This document shows, piece after piece, positions 8,574 to 16,376 of a DNA stretch of 64,000 nt (positions are counted from its first letter, which is position 1; every line of letters begins with the position of its first letter). Origin of the DNA: Wenyingzhuangia sp. 2_MG-2023. Its GTDB lineage: Bacteria; Bacteroidota; Bacteroidia; Flavobacteriales; Flavobacteriaceae. The DNA is taken from assembly GCF_030548295.1 (NCBI RefSeq), contig NZ_JAUOSB010000003.1, forward strand, positions 124,001 through 188,000. Direction: 5' to 3'. The notes under the pieces are model-generated. The model made no database searches. It was not told the DNA's origin and worked only from the letters and a program-made list of their open reading frames with translations. A program made the translations under genes and the position numbers.

Positions 8574-9449
8574 TTAAAAGATAGTGAAATCTACTTGAAG
8601 AACTGTTCTTTCTTGTTCAGGATTCCACATTGCAGTAACATCTACAGGTAGTTTAAAGTTTCCTAAATTCACTTTATTACTTAAAGTTGCCCCTATATTA
8701 ATAATGTTTCCGCTATTGTTGGTGTAAAAAGTTTTGTCTGTAATAAAAGACCAAGCACCACCCGCAAAAAGGGATAAGCTTGTATCATTCTTTTCCCAAA
8801 CTTTGCTCTTTACTTCAAAATAGTGTGTCCATGAGTTTTTAGTAGATCCATCTACTTGTGTTTCAAAATCTCCTGAACCCCCTCCTATAATAGTTGCTAA
8901 ATACAGCAAAGTATTTGGGGTAACGTTGTATCCAAAATTAAGATCTACAAAATTGTATCCTTGCGTAATATCATAACTCCAATAATGCAACCCATCTCCT
9001 CTTTCTTCTACACCTGTATAGTTGTTGTGTGATACTGCTTCAATAAAAAATTTGTCTGAAAATTTATAAGAAGTATAGATAGAAAATTCTTTATAATAAG
9101 AACTAATGTTTTCTCCTGTTGAGTTGTTTGTAATATCTACTCCCGCAAAACTTGCACCTCCCCAAACTCCAAAATTGAATTTTTTATCTCTAGAGTTGAA
9201 TTCCAAATTTGTAGCAATCATTGCACCAGGATGCACTACAAACCCGTGCCATAAATGCATGTTTTTTAAATGTAAACCCGCATTAAAAGCTTTGTAAGTA
9301 TCTTCTGTTTCTGCTTCACTTTGTGCAGTTGCAGAAAACAATCCTAAAATCATCATTGCAATCAACACACCTTTGCTTAAAAAAGTTTTCTCCATATTAA
9401 AGCTTTTATAGGCTTGTGTATTTTCAAGGTTATTGTTTGTGATTTTCAT
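8574..9449 (-). CDS. Outer-membrane beta-barrel protein of the mannitol operon
   Basis: A 291-residue protein whose signal peptide is best seen from the internal Met19 (FLSKGVLIAMMILGLFSATAQ), so the true start may be at 9395 rather than 9449. The mature part alternates short hydrophobic/aromatic strands with polar turns. It ends in VLQVDFTIF, with the terminal Phe expected of outer-membrane barrels. I recognise no named family. Being first in a hexitol transport operon directly behind the regulated promoter, it could be a porin that lets the substrate cross the outer membrane, replacing a TonB receptor. That is inference from position. There is no SusD partner. Confidence 0.7.
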   Translation of the reverse strand: MKITNNNLENTQAYKSFNMEKTFLSKGVLIAMMILGLFSATAQSEAETEDTYKAFNAGLHLKNMHLWHGFVVHPGAMIATNLEFNSRDKKFNFGVWGGASFAGVDITNNSTGENISSYYKEFSIYTSYKFSDKFFIEAVSHNNYTGVEERGDGLHYWSYDITQGYNFVDLNFGYNVTPNTLLYLATIIGGGSGDFETQVDGSTKNSWTHYFEVKSKVWEKNDTSLSLFAGGAWSFITDKTFYTNNSGNIINIGATLSNKVNLGNFKLPVDVTAMWNPEQERTVLQVDFTIF

Positions 9450-9483
9450 AATAATTAAATATTAAGATTAGTTAGTTTGTTAT

Positions 9484-9542
9484 AAAACGTATAAATGACG
9501 TTTGTTTTACAAATGTATGTATTTTTAAAAGTAGAAAACAAA
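9484..9542 (-). promoter_or_regulatory. Promoter and operator of the mannitol operon
   Basis: On the minus strand a -33 TTTG (9542-9539) and a -7 box TACATTTG (9517-9510) are separated by 21 bases, a good Bacteroidota promoter. The predicted start of transcription falls at an inverted repeat: AAACGT (9485-9490) and ACGTTT (9498-9503) separated by 7 bases. A protein bound there would block transcription. A related 20-base site occurs at 9662-9681. The natural candidate to bind both is the Nudix-related regulator encoded divergently. Confidence 0.6.
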
Positions 9543-9600
9543 TTTTTAATAGATTTTTTATTGAAAAATTACACAAAACCAATAAAAACAATGCTTTGTG

Positions 9601-9681
9601 TTGTGATTTTATAGAATAAGTATTCTATATTTGTAGAATATGTAAATGCCTAAAACTACAAATAATGTATTTTTGACGTTT
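9601..9681 (+). promoter_or_regulatory. Promoter and second operator-like site for the Nudix regulator gene
   Basis: TTGTG (9601-9605) and the -7 box TATATTTG (9626-9633) lie 20 bases apart and would start a leader of about 95 bases. Inside that leader, 9662-9681 matches the first operator at 15 of 20 positions, with the right half GACGTTT identical and the left half degenerate. A second TAnnTTTG box, TAACTTTG, lies at 9710-9717 closer to the gene but without a clear -33. Autoregulation is plausible. Confidence 0.45.
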
Positions 9682-9733
9682 ATAAATCTTATCAATGAGA
9701 GCTAATAAGTAACTTTGCCTATTATTTACAATT

Positions 9734-10471
9734 ATGGAATTAAAGAAAAACCCAAATATTTCTGTAGATTGTGTTGTTTTTGGATACGACACTACTACAA
9801 AGTCATTAAACTTGCTATTGATCAATCGCTATTTAGAGTCAGCATCAGGAAACGAAGTTTTGGTTGATGATTACGTACTCACAGGGTATCATATATACGA
9901 ACACGAAACGTTAGATGATTCTGCTACTCGCGTGTTGAAAGAATTGACAGGCTTGACAAATACTTACAAGAAACAGTTCAAAGCTTTTGGAGATCCAGAT
10001 CGATTGAAAAATGAAAAAGACATCACTTGGATTAACAATGAAAAGTTCAATTTCAGAACGGTAACCATTGCTTATTATTTCTTGGTAAAAACAGAAGATG
10101 TTGATTTGGAAAAAACAAAGCACAATGCCAAATGGTTTCCTGTTGCTGAATTGCCAACATTGGGGTTCGATCACAAACAAATTATACTAGAAGCTTACGA
10201 AGATTTGAAAATTAAATGTTTGGCAGAACCTATTATTTTTGAGTTGTTACCAGACAAATTTACCATTAATGATGTTCAAGATTTGTATGAATCTATTTTA
10301 GACATAGAAATAGACAATCGTAACTTTAGAAGAAAACTCATCAATAAAAAATACATTATTCCGTTAGATGAAAAACAGGTAGGCGTTTCTAAAAAACCTG
10401 CTCAGTTGTATATGTTTAGCAAAGATGTTTATGAAAAAATGTATCAAAAAAACTATTTAATCAATATTTAA
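9734..10471 (+). CDS. Nudix-related transcriptional regulator (NrtR/AraR type)
   Basis: A 245-residue cytoplasmic regulator with an N-terminal Nudix-like fold (about 10-150) and a C-terminal winged helix (about 165-245), the architecture of NrtR and of Bacteroidota sugar regulators such as AraR. The Nudix box region (51-74) is degenerate: the catalytic REUxEE core reads RVLKEL, so two of the metal-binding acidic residues are missing. Loss of hydrolase activity is expected for this class, which uses the fold as a ligand sensor. The gene is divergent from the mannitol operon and two similar operator-like sites lie between them. I infer it senses a hexitol or a phosphorylated sugar and represses that operon. 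The ligand is unproven. Three bases separate it from the phosphatase gene. Confidence 0.85.
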   Translation: MELKKNPNISVDCVVFGYDTTTKSLNLLLINRYLESASGNEVLVDDYVLTGYHIYEHETLDDSATRVLKELTGLTNTYKKQFKAFGDPDRLKNEKDITWINNEKFNFRTVTIAYYFLVKTEDVDLEKTKHNAKWFPVAELPTLGFDHKQIILEAYEDLKIKCLAEPIIFELLPDKFTINDVQDLYESILDIEIDNRNFRRKLINKKYIIPLDEKQVGVSKKPAQLYMFSKDVYEKMYQKNYLINI

Positions 10472-10474
10472 GAC

Positions 10475-11116
10475 ATGAGAAACACATTTATTTTTGATAT
10501 GGACGGAGTAATGATTGACTCTGAACCATTTTGGAGAGTTGCACAAATCAATGCTTTACACAATTTGGGTCATAGCATTACTGTAGAAGACTGTGTGCGT
10601 AACACCATGGGAAAAAGAATTGATTTGGTAGCCAAAACCTGGTGTGATTTGTATTCATTGAACATAGATTCCAAAGACCTAGAACAACAAATTTTAGAAC
10701 AAGTAGCCACTACTATTTTAAAAGATGGAAAAGCCATTGATGGTTTGCTGGATTTGTTACAATACCTAAAAAAAGAAAACTATAAAATTGGATTGGCTAC
10801 TTCGTCTAGCTGGAAAATTATAGAAGCCGTTTTGTATAAATTAAAAGTAGAAGATTATTTTGATGAAATTTGCAGTGCTGATGATGAAGTTTACGGAAAA
10901 CCAAATCCAGCGGTTTACATAAAAGCAATGCAAAAATTAAATTCTAAACCCGAAGAATGTTATATTTTAGAAGACTCTGTTACAGGAATGATTGCTGCCA
11001 AAGCTTCTATGGCACATACCATTGTATTGACTAGCGATGTTGCTGCACCAAAATTTGCTATTGCAGATACTAGGTACAATTCTTTACACCTAGTGATTGA
11101 TTTTTTAAAAAATTAA
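10475..11116 (+). CDS. HAD-family sugar-phosphate phosphatase (HxpB/YniC-like)
   Basis: A 213-residue HAD-superfamily phosphatase with a helical cap, expected to be cytoplasmic. Motif I is FDMDGVMIDSEPFW (nucleophile Asp8, acid/base Asp10); motif II is ATSSS; motif III has Lys in YGKPNPAVY; motif IV is LEDSVTGMIAA. N-terminal similarity is strongest to hexitol phosphatase B / 2-deoxyglucose-6-phosphatase (NTFIFDMDGVMIDSEPFW, then a RNTMGKRID-type cap segment). It is co-transcribed with the Nudix regulator. In a mannitol locus it could remove toxic hexitol phosphates or another metabolite that accumulates. Exact substrate is uncertain, as HAD phosphatases are promiscuous. Its last four bases overlap the convergent gene. 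Confidence 0.85.
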   Translation: MRNTFIFDMDGVMIDSEPFWRVAQINALHNLGHSITVEDCVRNTMGKRIDLVAKTWCDLYSLNIDSKDLEQQILEQVATTILKDGKAIDGLLDLLQYLKKENYKIGLATSSSWKIIEAVLYKLKVEDYFDEICSADDEVYGKPNPAVYIKAMQKLNSKPEECYILEDSVTGMIAAKASMAHTIVLTSDVAAPKFAIADTRYNSLHLVIDFLKN

Positions 11117-12114
11117 GCATTGTTTAGTTCTTGCATAATTTCTGAAAACAATTTGTAAGATTTAATCCTGTCGTTAACATCATAAATATTGGTCACTGCA
11201 ATCAACTCATCTGCCTGAGTCTGTTCTCTAAACTCTTTTATTTTAGCTTTTACCGTAGCCTTACTCCCCACAAAAGAGTATTTTAACATTTGATGAATCT
11301 GTGGGTTTTTTAGTATTTCTCTAAAATCATCTGTCATCTGGGTAGGTGGTTGTACGTAATCTCGTTTCCCTGTAAACAAGCCCATAATCATACGGATTAG
11401 AGAAGTGTACAAACGATCTGCTTCTTCATCCGTGTCTGCAATAATCACATTTAGTCCTACAATAACATACGGTTCCTGCAAAACACTAGATGATTTAAAT
11501 TCATTACGGTAAATGTTTAATGCATTCCATAAATGTGTGGTTGCAAAATGACTAGCAAACGCATAGGGCAATCCTTTTTTAGCTGCCAAATGAGCACTAT
11601 CTGTACTAGAACCTAAAATATACATAGGCACATTAACCCCTTCTGCTACTGTAGCACGTACATTAGAGCTGGCATTGTCTGTAGAAAAGTAGGTTTCTAT
11701 TTTTTTCAATTCGTTAGGGAAAGAATGAGCCGCCTGCATAAAATCAGAACGAATGGCCTCTGCTGTTTCTCTATCAGTTCCTGGTGCTCTTCCCAAGCCT
11801 AAATCTATTCTGTTAGGATACAAAGAGCCTAAGGTTCCAAATTGTTCTGCTACAATTAAAGGGGAATGATTGGGCAACATAATCCCTCCAGATCCTACTC
11901 TAATCGTTTGTGTTCCTTGAGCTACATAACCAATTAAAACAGAGGTTGCACTACTCCCTATGTTAGACGAATTGTGATGTTCTGCCAACCAGTAGCGAGT
12001 ATATCCTTGTTTTTCGGCATGTTGTGCCAATTGCAATGTATTGTTATACGTTTCTTGTAAATTTTGACCTTTAGAAACTAAAGCCAAATCTAAAATTGAA
12101 TAGAGGGTTTTCAT
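11113..12114 (-). CDS. Luciferase-like flavin-dependent oxidoreductase (LLM class)
   Basis: A 333-residue TIM-barrel protein of the bacterial-luciferase-like group, MsnO8/YhbW subgroup. YSILDLALVSKGQ at the N-terminus, RYWLAEHHNSSNIGSSATSVLIGYVA (about 39-64) and RVGSGGIMLPNHSPLIVAEQFGTL (about 72-95) are characteristic, as is GRAPGTDRETAEAIR. Members use FMN or F420; in Bacteroidota FMN is expected. No substrate can be inferred. The gene is monocistronic and converges with the HAD phosphatase gene, overlapping it by four bases, so the two transcripts are antisense at their ends. Confidence 0.87.
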   Translation of the reverse strand: MKTLYSILDLALVSKGQNLQETYNNTLQLAQHAEKQGYTRYWLAEHHNSSNIGSSATSVLIGYVAQGTQTIRVGSGGIMLPNHSPLIVAEQFGTLGSLYPNRIDLGLGRAPGTDRETAEAIRSDFMQAAHSFPNELKKIETYFSTDNASSNVRATVAEGVNVPMYILGSSTDSAHLAAKKGLPYAFASHFATTHLWNALNIYRNEFKSSSVLQEPYVIVGLNVIIADTDEEADRLYTSLIRMIMGLFTGKRDYVQPPTQMTDDFREILKNPQIHQMLKYSFVGSKATVKAKIKEFREQTQADELIAVTNIYDVNDRIKSYKLFSEIMQELNNA

Positions 12115-12243
12115 AAAAGGAATCTTCTTATCAATGTTATTTTTCTGATACTGTTTTACTTAACAAAAACAACATTATATTATACACTTCTTAGTGTGAT
12201 TTTTCACCAAAACCTTTCAAATAAAATGCCATAAAACAAAAAA

Positions 12244-12265
12244 CACTTACCATTACTAGTAAGTG
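12244..12265 (-). terminator. Terminator of the EF-hand gene
   Basis: CACTTAC (12244-12250) and GTAAGTG (12259-12265) form a 7-bp stem. On the minus strand the hairpin is followed by a run of T. It lies 30 bases after the EF-hand stop codon. Confidence 0.6.
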
Positions 12266-12293
12266 CTTTTATAAGCTATGGATGAATCAAGAT

Positions 12294-12626
12294 TTATTCT
12301 TCACCATCTTCATTTTCGTCTTCATCATGAGCAGGTTTTGCTTTTTTAGGTTTGTCACCTTCAGCTTTTTTACCTTTACCTTGTTTGTTCATTGCATTGG
12401 TTAATTCTTCTAAAGAAATAGTTCCGTTTGCATCTTTATCAATTTTATCAAATCTGTTTAAGATTTTCTTTCCTTCTAATTCTTCTTTTGTAATTTTTCC
12501 ATCCTTGTCCTTGTCTAAATTCTTAAACATTTTTTCTGGAGATGGTTTTTGTTTTGCTTCTTGAGCGAATGAAGTTGCTGATGCCATTACAGCGATTGTA
12601 GCCAAAGTTAGTTTTAATGTTTTCAT
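12294..12626 (-). CDS. Exported EF-hand protein
   Basis: A 110-residue small protein with a clear Sec signal peptide (MKTLKLTLATIAVMASATSFA) and two canonical EF-hand calcium loops. Loop 1 spans Asp38-Glu49 (Asp at 1, 3 and 5, Gly at 6, Glu at 12). Loop 2 spans Asp63-Glu74 (Asp, Asp, Asn, Thr, Ser, Glu pattern). Both keep all ligand positions, so calcium binding is likely. The C-terminus is very acidic and lysine-rich (DEDENEDGEE). The protein should be periplasmic or surface-exposed. Related small EF-hand proteins are common in marine flavobacteria; their job is unknown. It stands alone with its own terminator. Confidence 0.82.
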   Translation of the reverse strand: MKTLKLTLATIAVMASATSFAQEAKQKPSPEKMFKNLDKDKDGKITKEELEGKKILNRFDKIDKDANGTISLEELTNAMNKQGKGKKAEGDKPKKAKPAHDEDENEDGEE

Positions 12627-12852
12627 TTTTTTAAATATTAATTATTGTTTATTTGATTTTTATTTGTCCTCTATTTTATATTAGAACTAAGCTAAGACCC
12701 GTTTTATTAAATATAGTTTAATCGTAAAATCAAAAAAAGTGTTTTTTTTTCACTAAAAATCAATATTTTTTTTTAATATATTGTAAATCAACTTGTTACT
12801 ACTTCATATTTACATTGTTTTATAAATTTTGTTTTAGTCTTTACAAAAAGTG

Positions 12853-12879
12853 AATGAACGTTCATTTTTTATATATTTG
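12853..12879 (+). promoter_or_regulatory. TetR-type operator and promoter
   Basis: A perfect 14-bp palindrome, AATGAACGTTCATT (12853-12866), is followed six bases later by a -7 box TATATTTG (12872-12879), 18 bases before the tetR start codon. TGAACGTTCA-centred palindromes are typical TetR-family operators, and the position just upstream of the -7 element fits repression. I infer autoregulation of the whole four-gene operon. Confidence 0.7.
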
Positions 12880-12897
12880 TACTCTAATTGAGAAACA

Positions 12898-13476
12898 ATG
12901 CAAGAATTAAGTAAAAGTGAAATAAAAAGAAATGCGCTTATAAAAGCAACCATTTCGTTGGTAATCAACAATGGTTTTCACGCTGCACCCATGTCTAAAA
13001 TAGCCAAAATGGCTAGTGTTTCTCCTGGAACTATCTATTTGTATTTTGAAAACAAACAAGATCTTATCAACAAAGTGTATTTAGAAATAAAAACAGCATT
13101 TGCAACGCATGCATTTGCAAATTACGATGCTACTTTGAATGTTCAAGAAGGATTTAGAAACATATGGTTTCAAATTGCAGATTACAAATTGATGCAAATT
13201 GAAGAAGCTATGTTTTTATCTCATTGTGACAACACTCCTATGATTGATGAAGATAGTAAAAAAGAAGGCATCAAACATTTACAACCCCTACTCGACTTAT
13301 GGAAACGTGGTCAAGAAGAGGGAGTTATTAAAAACTGCTGTCCGTATATATTATATGCTTATACCGTATATCCTTTGGCATTTTTAATGAATGCAAAACA
13401 GAAAAAAGACATTACAATTAATGAAGAATATATCCAAAATGCATTTTTACTTGCATGGGATAGTATCAAACAATAA
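12898..13476 (+). CDS. TetR/AcrR-family repressor
   Basis: A 192-residue regulator with an N-terminal TetR DNA-binding domain. The helix-turn-helix covers about residues 28-52 (APMSKIAKMASVSPGTIYLYFENKQDLINKVY), a textbook match to TetR_N. The C-terminal part is a ligand-binding helical domain without close named relatives. The gene lies 18 bases downstream of its own -7 box and a palindromic operator, and 12 bases ahead of a nitroreductase gene. It probably controls the operon in response to an electrophile, quinone or aldehyde, judging by the enzymes. The inducer is not known. Confidence 0.88.
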   Translation: MQELSKSEIKRNALIKATISLVINNGFHAAPMSKIAKMASVSPGTIYLYFENKQDLINKVYLEIKTAFATHAFANYDATLNVQEGFRNIWFQIADYKLMQIEEAMFLSHCDNTPMIDEDSKKEGIKHLQPLLDLWKRGQEEGVIKNCCPYILYAYTVYPLAFLMNAKQKKDITINEEYIQNAFLLAWDSIKQ

Positions 13477-13488
13477 AAATAAATCACA

Positions 13489-14121
13489 ATGGAATTATTA
13501 GACAAGTTGAACTGGAGACATGCTGTTAAAGCAATGAATGGACAACAAGTACCAGAAGAAAAAATAGAAAGAATTTTAGAAGCAATAAGGTTAACGGCAA
13601 CTTCTAGTGGTTTGCAACCTTTTGAAGTATTGATTGTTAAGAATGATGAAATCAAAGCGCAAATAAGACCTGTAGCATGGAACCAATCTGTGGTTACAGA
13701 ATGTTCACACCTTTTGGTATTTGCTGCCTGGGATACCTACACCGCAGATCGTATCAATGAAGTTTTTGATTTGACCAATAAAATACGTGGTTACGAAAAC
13801 GAAGGTTTTGAAAACTACAGACAAATGTTGTTAAATACCTACCCTCAAAAATCTGCAGAAGAAAACTTTACACATGCTGCTAAACAAGCATACATTGCTT
13901 TTGGTTCTGCTTTAATTGCAGCTGCATACGAAGGTGTAGATGCTACTCCAATGGAAGGTTTTGATCCTGCTGCTGTAGATGAAATTTTGGGACTGAAAGA
14001 AAAAGGTCTTAGAAGTGCTATTTTATTACCTCTAGGATATAGAAATGAAGAAAATGATTGGTTACACGGACAAACAAAGGTGAGAAAAAGTGCAGAAACG
14101 ATGTTTACAACCATTAAATAA
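13489..14121 (+). CDS. Nitroreductase-family oxidoreductase (NfsB-like)
   Basis: A 210-residue FMN-dependent NAD(P)H oxidoreductase. LNWRHAVKAMNGQQVPEEKIERILEAIRLTATSSGLQPFEVLIV contains the conserved FMN-binding Arg and the S-G-L-Q-P segment of the NfsB/DrgA group. The C-terminal part has GVDATPMEGFDPAAVDEILGL and LPLGYRNEENDW, again typical. It is encoded between a TetR regulator and an MDR oxidoreductase with spacings of 12 and 4 bases, so it is certainly part of that operon. It probably reduces quinones or nitroaromatics as part of electrophile defence. It is only distantly similar to the nitroreductase at 1.2 kb. Confidence 0.87.
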   Translation: MELLDKLNWRHAVKAMNGQQVPEEKIERILEAIRLTATSSGLQPFEVLIVKNDEIKAQIRPVAWNQSVVTECSHLLVFAAWDTYTADRINEVFDLTNKIRGYENEGFENYRQMLLNTYPQKSAEENFTHAAKQAYIAFGSALIAAAYEGVDATPMEGFDPAAVDEILGLKEKGLRSAILLPLGYRNEENDWLHGQTKVRKSAETMFTTIK

Positions 14122-14125
14122 GTAA

Positions 14126-15127
14126 ATGATGAATCAAACAATTTTATTAAAACAAAGACCTGTGGGGAAACCTACATTATCAGATTTTGATTTTGTAAAT
14201 GAGGAGTCTAATGTACAACCTAAAGAAGGTGAAATTCTTTTAGAAACTACCTATATTTCTGTAGATCCTTATTTAAGAGGTAGAATGAGTAGTGCAAAGT
14301 CTTACGTAGCTCCTTTTGAAGTAGGAAAACCTATTTCTTCAGGAATCGTAGCAAAAGTCATTGCCTCTAAAAACACTGATTTTAAAGAAGGTGATTATGT
14401 TTCTGGTTTACTAGCTTGGAAAACAAAACAAATTTCTACAGGAGAAGGATTAAATAAAATAGATCCTAACAAAGTTCCTTTAAGTGCATATTTAGGTGTT
14501 GTGGGAATGACTGGTTTAACGGCTTATTGTGGACTTACAGAAATAGGGAAACCAAAAGAAGGAGAAACACTTGTGGTTTCTGGTGCAGCAGGTGCTGTAG
14601 GAACTATTGTAGGACAAATTGGAAAAATATTAGGGCTACGTGTTATTGGTATAGCTGGGTCTGATGAAAAAGTAGACATGTTAACTTCTGAGTTTGGTTA
14701 TGATGAAGCCATTAATTACAAAACAACCAAAAATATAAAAGAAGCTATTGAAGCTGCTGCACCTAATGGTGTGGATATCTATTTTGACAATGTGGGAGGT
14801 GATATTTCTGAAGCTGTTTTGTACAACATCAATCATTTTGCTAGAATCATTGTCTGTGGAGCTATTTCTGTTTACAACAAAACAGAACCACAAAAAAATG
14901 AAACGGTTCAACCTTTTATTGTAAAAAACAGTGCTTTAATGCAAGGTTTTATCGTGTCTAATTATGCTAGTAAATTTCCAGAAGCCATACAACAATTGGC
15001 TACTTGGATAGCAGAAGACAAATTAAAATACACTGAAACTATTGTTGATGGTTTTGCAAACACTCCCCAAGCTTTCATCGATTTACTAGATGGAAAAAAC
15101 AAAGGGAAAATGATTGTAAAAGCATAA
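14126..15127 (+). CDS. NADP-dependent MDR oxidoreductase (CurA/YfmJ type)
   Basis: A 333-residue zinc-independent medium-chain reductase, the group that includes E. coli curcumin reductase CurA and leukotriene B4 12-hydroxydehydrogenase-like enzymes. They reduce alpha,beta-unsaturated carbonyls with NADPH. The N-terminal RPVGKPTLSDFDF, YISVDPYLRGRM (about 47-58) and the nucleotide-binding SGAAGAVGTIVGQIGKILG (about 152-170) are diagnostic. DIYFDNVGGD follows in the usual place. Two tandem ATG codons start the frame; either is possible. It lies between a nitroreductase and an alcohol dehydrogenase, so the operon looks built to detoxify reactive enals and aldehydes. Confidence 0.9.
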   Translation: MMNQTILLKQRPVGKPTLSDFDFVNEESNVQPKEGEILLETTYISVDPYLRGRMSSAKSYVAPFEVGKPISSGIVAKVIASKNTDFKEGDYVSGLLAWKTKQISTGEGLNKIDPNKVPLSAYLGVVGMTGLTAYCGLTEIGKPKEGETLVVSGAAGAVGTIVGQIGKILGLRVIGIAGSDEKVDMLTSEFGYDEAINYKTTKNIKEAIEAAAPNGVDIYFDNVGGDISEAVLYNINHFARIIVCGAISVYNKTEPQKNETVQPFIVKNSALMQGFIVSNYASKFPEAIQQLATWIAEDKLKYTETIVDGFANTPQAFIDLLDGKNKGKMIVKA

Positions 15128-15159
15128 ACTTAGTACAACCCTATAAAAATCAAATAAAA

Positions 15160-16320
15160 ATGAACAATTTTGAATATCAAAATCCTATAAAAATATTATT
15201 TGGTGAAAATCAAATAGAAAACTTAAGCAAAGAAATTCCAAAAGATGCCAAAGTTTTATTATTGTATGGTGGTGGAAGCATCAAACAAAATGGTATTTAC
15301 GAACAAGTAACTACCGCTTTAAAAGAATACAAGGTTATTGAATTTGGTGGAATTCCTGCCAATCCAGAATATGCAATCTTAATCAATGCTCTTAAAATGA
15401 TCAAAGAGCTTGAAATTACTTATTTATTAGCTGTTGGTGGAGGTTCAGTTATTGACGGAACCAAGTTTTTGTCTGCTGCAGCTTTGTATAAAGGAGATAC
15501 CCCTTGGGATATTTTAACCAACAATATTAGAACTACCAAAGGACTGCCTTTTGGTACGGTATTAACATTACCAGCTACAGGATCTGAAATGAATTCTGGT
15601 GCAGTAATTACCAGAGATGAAACCAAAGAAAAACTAGCTATGGGTGGTCCTGGTTTGTTTCCACAATTTTCTATTTTAGATCCAACAGTAATTCAATCTA
15701 TTCCTAAAAGACAATTGGCAAACGGAATTACAGATGCTTTTACCCATGTGTTAGAGCAGTACATGACCTACCCTATTGGTGCATTGTTGCAAGATAGAAT
15801 TGCCGAGAGTATTTTACAAACGTTGATTGAGGTTGCTCCAAAAGTAATCAATGATCCTAAAGATTATAAAGCAGCTGCCAATTTTATGTGGAGTTGTACC
15901 ATGGCTTTAAACGGGCTAATACAAAAAGGGGTTCCTACAGATTGGGCCGTACATGCAATGGGACACGAATTAACTGCTTTGTTTGGAATAGACCATGCAA
16001 GAACTTTAGCTGTAATTGCTCCTAGTCATTACCGATACAATTTCAATGCTAAAAAAGAAAAGTTAGCACAATATGCAGAACGTATTTGGAATGTAACAGA
16101 AGGAACTACAGAAGAAAAAGCAAATGCTGCTATTGAAAAAACAGAAATGTTCTTTCACGCATTAGACATACACACTAAGTTATCTGATTACACAGCAAAT
16201 TATGAAGGTACTGCTCAAGAAATTTCTAGAAGATTTACTGAGAGAGGATGGAACGGTTTAGGAGAACATAAAAAGTTAACGCCTAATGATGTTGAGAAAA
16301 TAGTAACCTTGGCTTATTAG
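15160..16320 (+). CDS. Iron-containing alcohol dehydrogenase (YqhD-like aldehyde reductase)
   Basis: A 386-residue group III alcohol dehydrogenase, close in sequence to NADPH-dependent YqhD/butanol dehydrogenase. The N-terminus FEYQNPIKILFGENQIENL, the dinucleotide-binding LLLYGGGSIKQNG and AVGGGSVIDGTKF (Gly-rich, about 90-102) are seen. Metal ligands are provided by DAFTHVLEQY (Asp and His near 194-198), then HAMGHELTALFGIDHARTLA (His pair near 267 and 281). It would reduce toxic aldehydes to alcohols in the cytoplasm. It is last in the TetR-controlled operon and is followed directly by a strong terminator. Confidence 0.9.
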   Translation: MNNFEYQNPIKILFGENQIENLSKEIPKDAKVLLLYGGGSIKQNGIYEQVTTALKEYKVIEFGGIPANPEYAILINALKMIKELEITYLLAVGGGSVIDGTKFLSAAALYKGDTPWDILTNNIRTTKGLPFGTVLTLPATGSEMNSGAVITRDETKEKLAMGGPGLFPQFSILDPTVIQSIPKRQLANGITDAFTHVLEQYMTYPIGALLQDRIAESILQTLIEVAPKVINDPKDYKAAANFMWSCTMALNGLIQKGVPTDWAVHAMGHELTALFGIDHARTLAVIAPSHYRYNFNAKKEKLAQYAERIWNVTEGTTEEKANAAIEKTEMFFHALDIHTKLSDYTANYEGTAQEISRRFTERGWNGLGEHKKLTPNDVEKIVTLAY

Positions 16321-16340
16321 CCAACAGTATTGTAAAACCT

Positions 16341-16374
16341 AAAAAATCCAGTAATATATTTACTGGATTTTTTT
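16341..16374. terminator. Bidirectional terminator between the ADH operon and the lytTR operon
   Basis: AAATCCAGTAA (16344-16354) and TTACTGGATTT (16360-16370) form a perfect 11-bp stem with a 5-base loop. It is flanked by A-runs on the left and T-runs on the right, so it can terminate transcripts from both converging operons. Confidence 0.85.
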
Positions 16375-16376
16375 AG

